DNA of 64,000 nt from Epiperipatus broadwayi (taxonomy: Eukaryota > Onychophora > Udeonychophora > Euonychophora > Peripatidae): the NCBI GenBank assembly GCA_028023455.1, contig JAQFVV010012673.1, positions 978,567 through 1,042,566 of the forward strand, in the 5' to 3' direction. Shown one piece after another: positions 59,156 through 64,000 of the stretch (position 1 is its first letter; each line of letters begins with the position of its first letter). The notes below the pieces were generated by a model, which saw nothing but the letters and a program-made list of their open reading frames with translations, had not been told where the DNA came from and did no database searches. The position numbers and the translations under genes are program-made.

Positions 59156-60291
59156 AGTAGTTAGATTTAATTAAGGGTCTTATTTCTGTATTATCAATTT
59201 TTTTCTTAATCGCTTTGTAATTATATTCGTTTACCGAACCTTCTTTGTAAATTTTGATTAATTATGAGGTTATCCCTGTAATTGCTATGTAAGATCAATT
59301 TTGCTTTAAACTACAATAAATTCCAGATCCAGATAAATTTGTTTTATAATGCTATTGATTACGGGGAGTATAAAAAATTACCGGTCATCCCTCTATTACA
59401 GACGCGCAAAAAGGTGAATAGCAGACCTTAACCAGTAGATGTATAGTCAAAAGAACAGCGTCATTGTTATAACCGTATTTTAGCAACCCTATAATATATA
59501 TATATATATGTTCGCGTGATAGGTTCGTTGTATCAACTTCCACTAAGTAATGAGATATCAAAATAACTTCATGACCAAGTTATTACATTTGATGACCCTT
59601 GGAGTTGATATGTCATTTAGTTGTCATCTGCTAGACATAATTTATTTTAGCATCTGAATTTTAGTGCTGCATCGTAAACTTTAACGAGCCTTATAGAAGA
59701 GTCATTTACTTCTTTTTATTTCGTATTTACTAAATAAATGGGATATTTAAGATATAGAAACGGTTTTTATATATATTTTCAATTGAGATTTTAATTTTTC
59801 AATTATAACCTGAATGAACGACTAATTTCATTTCCTCAACAAATCCAACTTTCTATATACCACCTGTTGTCTATTTTTTTTTTTTTTTTATTCTAAGATT
59901 TTGTTCTAAAGCAATGTTTGATTGAAGCAGTTCTTCCAAAGAAACAGCAAAATGCACAACGTTTGAAATTAATTTAATATTACCTAGTAAAAGTTTGCAA
60001 AATTAACCGGGCACAAATTTCCTTCCTCTCCGCATTCCTTTAATTTAACGCAATTAAATAAAATGACATTTAATTGCAAAAATATTTCGACTAATAAACG
60101 GCAAAAATTCAAAATGAAATAACATTTATAAAGCTTAATTAGTAAATCACACACACGCACAAAACTTTATCTTTTAATAATATCTTGCTAAACATTACAT
60201 ATTCAATAGACGAATTTAACGTTTGAACTAATGATCAACTTTATAAAAACGATTACTTTTCCATACTATAAAGATTATTCCTAATCATTTA
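59156..60291. other. no gene supported; T-run at 59875-59889
   Basis: 59390-59460 has a few CG words. Otherwise unremarkable. Confidence 0.4.
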
Positions 60292-60306
60292 TGAATCTAA
60301 AAATTA

Positions 60307-61205
60307 AACTATCAAACATCACATGGCCACTATTATTTATGCTTACACAAACAGTTTTCACAGAGGCACAACTCTCCATACAGTAATGCCACTCAGTGCA
60401 AGCCAGAGTAATCAATTGATGCAGGAAGGTTTGTGCATAAAATCCCTATTTAGTGCCTCTTCATCCAATATCTCCAGACTAGTTTCTAGCTTGTTGCTTT
60501 CATCGGTTATGAGCCTTGGATCTGAGAACACTGCAACTAGATCTTACGATTTAATGCAACTCTCCAGCAGCCATCTTTTACTTTTTTAACTAATTACAAA
60601 GCTTTGAGTCCAAAATTAAAACACAATAATGTTTTCAAATTTTGCTTATTAGCTTGTATAGTTGTATAGATCTGAACTCAGTTCAGCATCCATACTTTTT
60701 GGTGTCTTTGGTTCTTTAATAACCATAGTCACCATAATCCTATTGGGCTGAAAAAATAGCTTGTGTAAGGATAAAGAGTGGTGATCATATGATGTTTGAT
60801 GGTTTAATACCAATCCTGCTGAATAGGATTATGGTAACTATGGTTATTAAAGAACCAAAGATACCAAAAAGTATGATGCTGAACTGAGTTCAGATCTATA
60901 TGACTGTATAATCTAATGATCTTAGCTTGAAAACATTATTTATGTTTTAATTTTGGACTCAAAGCTCTGTAATTAGTAAAAAAGTAAAAGGTGACTGCTG
61001 GAGGGTGGCATTATGATCCTAAGATGTAAGTGCAGTGCTCTCAGATCCAAAGCTCCTCACTTATAAAAGTCACAAGCTAGAAACTAATCTGAGGATATTG
61101 GAGAAGTAGGCACTAGATAGGGATTTTATGCACACATCTTCATGCATCCACTGATTACTCTGGCTTGCAATGAGTGGTGCTACTATGTGGACAGTTTTGC
61201 CTCTG
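60307..61205. mobile_element. T-family long palindrome with perfect 15-bp target duplication
   Basis: An 899-bp element. The left half runs M module (CATCACATGGCCACTATT), head (CACAGAGGCACAACTCTCC), body, then ACTCAGTTCAGCATCCATAC. The right half is the inverted series and ends TTTTGCCTCTG. The centre (about 60740-60840) contains TAACCATAGTCACCATAATC and its inverse, and a reversed M module. The exact repeat TGAATCTAAAAATTA stands at 60292-60306 and 61206-61220. The open frame 60323-60589 is an accident of the repeat. Confidence 0.9.
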
Positions 61206-61220
61206 TGAATCTAAAAATTA

Positions 61221-62909
61221 TTACATCATTTCTAGGCTCAATATCTTTAAACTTGAATTAAAAATTAATATATTTATTATTATTATTAAACACAATCAAA
61301 TAGAATAATTAATTCAGTTATATTTCAATTTTTCGCATGTGTAAGTGACATCTTAAATATATTTTATACCTTTTTATTTTAATCACTTACATTTAATAAC
61401 ATGGATAAAGTCATATGAAAATAAATATTAAAAAAAAATCCAATATGCATTTTGTGCTCATTTGGAAATCATCAGTTGACCCAGGATATAACTTCTCACA
61501 TATTTTCATTAACTTAGTATTTACAAATATCCAATTATTGGAACTTAATCTAAATGTTTTCATCTTTCTGTATTCATTCAAGTATGAAACTGTCTTGCCC
61601 AGATGAGTACTTGATTATTACTTATCATTTATTATGCTAGATATTGCATAACATTTAGTCGGCTATCCACTATTAAGTTTTAATTAAATATATATATATT
61701 CCTCCTATTAGTAAACACAATATACCTCATATTAGTAAACACAACCACATGAATAATTAATTACATTGTGTTCTACTTTTTTTCCTATGAGGAATATCTT
61801 AAGTACACAGTTTTTTCCCAATTTCACTACATATATCCTAACTACCTATAAAAACATGCCCTTATGTAATTAATGTATATGCGATGATATTAGAAAATTA
61901 CAATTATATTCAATGTTTATCGTAGGTTGTATTAAGTAGACATCAATTGCTGACAATCATATGAACAGAATTTTACAAGAAATACATAACGTGCATTTGG
62001 AATTGTTATCTTTTTCAAAAGAATATGCATTGCCATGATGATGATGACTTCCATCCATCTCATTGCTGGATGTCCTTTTGGTGTGTTCACAAGTAGATAA
62101 CTTTCCTGATAATTTGGACACCAACTAAAAGATTTCAGCTCTGATTTTTCTTAAGATTTATGGAATTGTCAAAAGTTTTTATCAATATTCCAATTCAAAA
62201 GCAATATTACTCTTTTTATTTTACATCATCCAATTTTTACATTCATAAATAGCCACACAAAGATTCATGGCTTGGTTATTTTATATTTAATCACCAAAGC
62301 TCCTCTGTTGATTTTATAATATTTCAAATTGCGTTCATAAATATGACTGCTTTTAAAGTACTGATTGTAAATTAAGAAAAGTAATATATAGTTGTTTTAA
62401 AATAAGTACTAAACAATACTATTGAAAGTAATGGTTTTTTGAACTTCCGATTAGATATTTATCCTCCAAGGGAAGTCGTATAAAGCACTGTAATTTTTTG
62501 AATTGCTGAAAATGTCTAAAATATTAAAAAAAAAAGAGAGAATATTTTAGCATTTGACGAATACATGATATATATATATCTTCTAGATATTTCATCAGAT
62601 TAAAAAAAAATTCAATACTTTTGTTAATATCACGAACTGTTGGTGAATGCGACATGATACATATATTTATGTAAATTTTAAATTATAATAACAGTAAATA
62701 ATAACAGTAATAATAAATAAATTAAGCAGAAATACTTTCCATTACTCATGTAAACTAATTAAAAAGCAGATAACACGTGATTGTGAACTAGCGTGTTTGA
62801 CTATTTATTATACAATCTTTAAATTTGTTTATAAAAATTGCTTTTAAAATTTTTCTTTTAATTTAATATTCATGAGTGATCTTGTTAAAGATAAATTTAA
62901 ATTTTTAGG
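61221..62909. other. AT-rich DNA, nothing recognised
   Basis: ATGATGATGATGACTTCC near 62036 may be a LINE-tail relic. No gene is supported. Confidence 0.45.
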
Positions 62910-63026
62910 TTTTTTTTCCCCCATATGTTATAGCATCTGCCGGGAGGCGAACCCACAACAACCGTCTGCAGCCAACTGCGTGCTTGCAAGGCGGCTGCGC
63001 TGACCTCTCGGCTAACAACGCTTGAC
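62910..63026 (-). mobile_element. tRNA-derived SINE (family A), copy 4
   Basis: Minus strand: GTTAGCCGAGAGGTCAGC (A box), GGGTTCGCCTCCCGGC (B box), ATGCTATAACATATGGGGG and an A-run. An imperfect repeat AAATTTTTAGG/AAATTTTCAGG flanks it. An internal duplication near 62960-62985 lengthens the tRNA part. Confidence 0.8.
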
Positions 63027-63264
63027 AAATTTTCAGGTATTTTCATGCTCAAAAAAAACGGTGGCAGTATTAGACTGGTTACTTGTTGCATTTTTTTATA
63101 CGATTATATAGTAGTTGGCGTTTTTTTAGAGTATTTCCAAATTATCTCTTGGTTCCCGAATATATGATTTTTTGCATTGATATATAGTATTTTTTTTTTT
63201 TTTTCATTTTAGGATTAGTACTATTAAAATAATACACCTCAATTCCTAAATGTATGATTTTTTT

Positions 63265-63322
63265 GTATCCATACATAATTTGATGATGATTATTATTTTT
63301 ATTGTTGTTGTTGTTGTTGTTG

Positions 63323-63363
<41 letters not shown>

Positions 63364-63365
63364 GT
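63265..63365. repeat. GTT/ATT trinucleotide array
   Basis: GTTGTT units followed by about 16 ATT units. The Asn-rich minus frame over it is the repeat itself. Confidence 0.95.
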
Positions 63366-64000
63366 TGCATTTTAGGGATAGCATTTTTAAAATTATTAAT
63401 CAATCGTTTAACATTTGGAGGAATATAAAATAAAACATTGCATTTAATGCTAAATATTTTTTTAGTCAATGTGGATTTAATATTATAATGTAACTTCCAG
63501 ATGATAATTATGACAACGTAATCGAAAGAATTTCTGCTTAATATATATAAAGTACAATTATTATTTACTGTTAATATAATTTAAAATGTACACAGAATAC
63601 ACTTTTAACATTATTATTTTACATTTATTATACATCACTTTTTAAGTACGTCATCTGCCTGAAAACAAGTTAAATACTATTATTAAAACCGCCGATTGTT
63701 ACTTAATCAACGTATTAAAGTATATCAACATTGCTATATTTATTATATATATATCGAGCCGATATTACTTAATCATTGTTTAATAAATATCATTAGTACA
63801 TTGAAATTGCTCACTACTTTCTAGCCAAATAATCCTGATAGGTATGTAGTGCTTAGTTTTTTTAAGTAGGAAAGTAAAGGATCAGGTGTCTGAACATGGA
63901 CTGTGAATACTGGTAAGTTGATTATAAACAACCATTAAATAATATGAGTGTCATAAAATTATAAATGAATGATAACCCCAAAAAATACAGATGGAGTAGA
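63366..64000. other. AT-rich DNA, nothing recognised
   Basis: No supported feature to the window end. Confidence 0.5.

Noticed and set aside
60323-60589. 88-aa Ser-rich open frame
   Set aside because: It lies wholly in the T-family palindrome and is broken in other copies.
63142-63384. Poly-Asn protein
   Set aside because: Translation of the ATT/GTT array.

Overview
The window is 64 kb of very AT-rich, gene-poor animal DNA dominated by mobile elements. There are no operon-like gene blocks, no bacterial signals and no long open frames apart from retroelements. RTE-type LINE fragments, Penelope-like retroelements, several tRNA-derived SINE families, long GATA/GACA arrays and many fold-back elements together point to a mollusc, most likely a cephalopod such as an octopus. 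The organism call is inference; no database was searched.

Host coding content is small. The best candidate is a 3'-terminal coding exon at 43523-43732 (+): 69 codons after a good splice acceptor, then a stop, a UTR-like stretch and AATAAA signals. A second candidate is a 144-nt symmetrical exon at 54009-54152 (+), with only weak resemblance to WIF or serpin domains. Neither starts with Met. Three further open frames (3773-4078 -, 25005-25271 +, 31814-32104 -) are recorded as unrecognised.

Layout. 0-9 kb: a TIR element with a SINE inside one TIR, an inverted SINE pair and a Penelope 3' tail. 9-13 kb: plain AT-rich DNA. 13-15.2 kb: two RTE LINE remnants tail to tail. 16.8-18 kb: nested fold-backs. 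20.6-22.8 kb: an RTE fragment and a possible decayed Penelope RT. 23.8-25.3 kb: a GC-richer island of unknown nature. 25.7-28.4 kb: microsatellites, a decayed Penelope endonuclease, SINEs and a direct-repeat-flanked insertion. 34.9-40.4 kb: three large palindromes in a row, the first made of two divergent, about 95% identical Penelope endonuclease copies. 43.5-45.9 kb: the terminal exon, an 81-bp tandem repeat, a fold-back, and a SINE with perfect target duplications. 47.4-52.4 kb: more fold-backs. 54.4-55.5 kb: a third RTE remnant. 58.7-59.2 kb: a GATA/GACA array. 60.3-61.2 kb: an 899-bp palindrome.

The most interesting result is a repeat family, called T here. At least five of its copies, from 98 to 899 bp, are each flanked by perfect 13-15 bp target-site duplications (1034-1249, 11639-11911, 20651-20824, 45780-45877, 60307-61205). 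Larger members are imperfect palindromes, yet duplications this long are typical of LINE-driven retroposition, not of DNA-transposon fold-backs. With the other inverted repeats, any transcript of this region would contain long double-stranded RNA.
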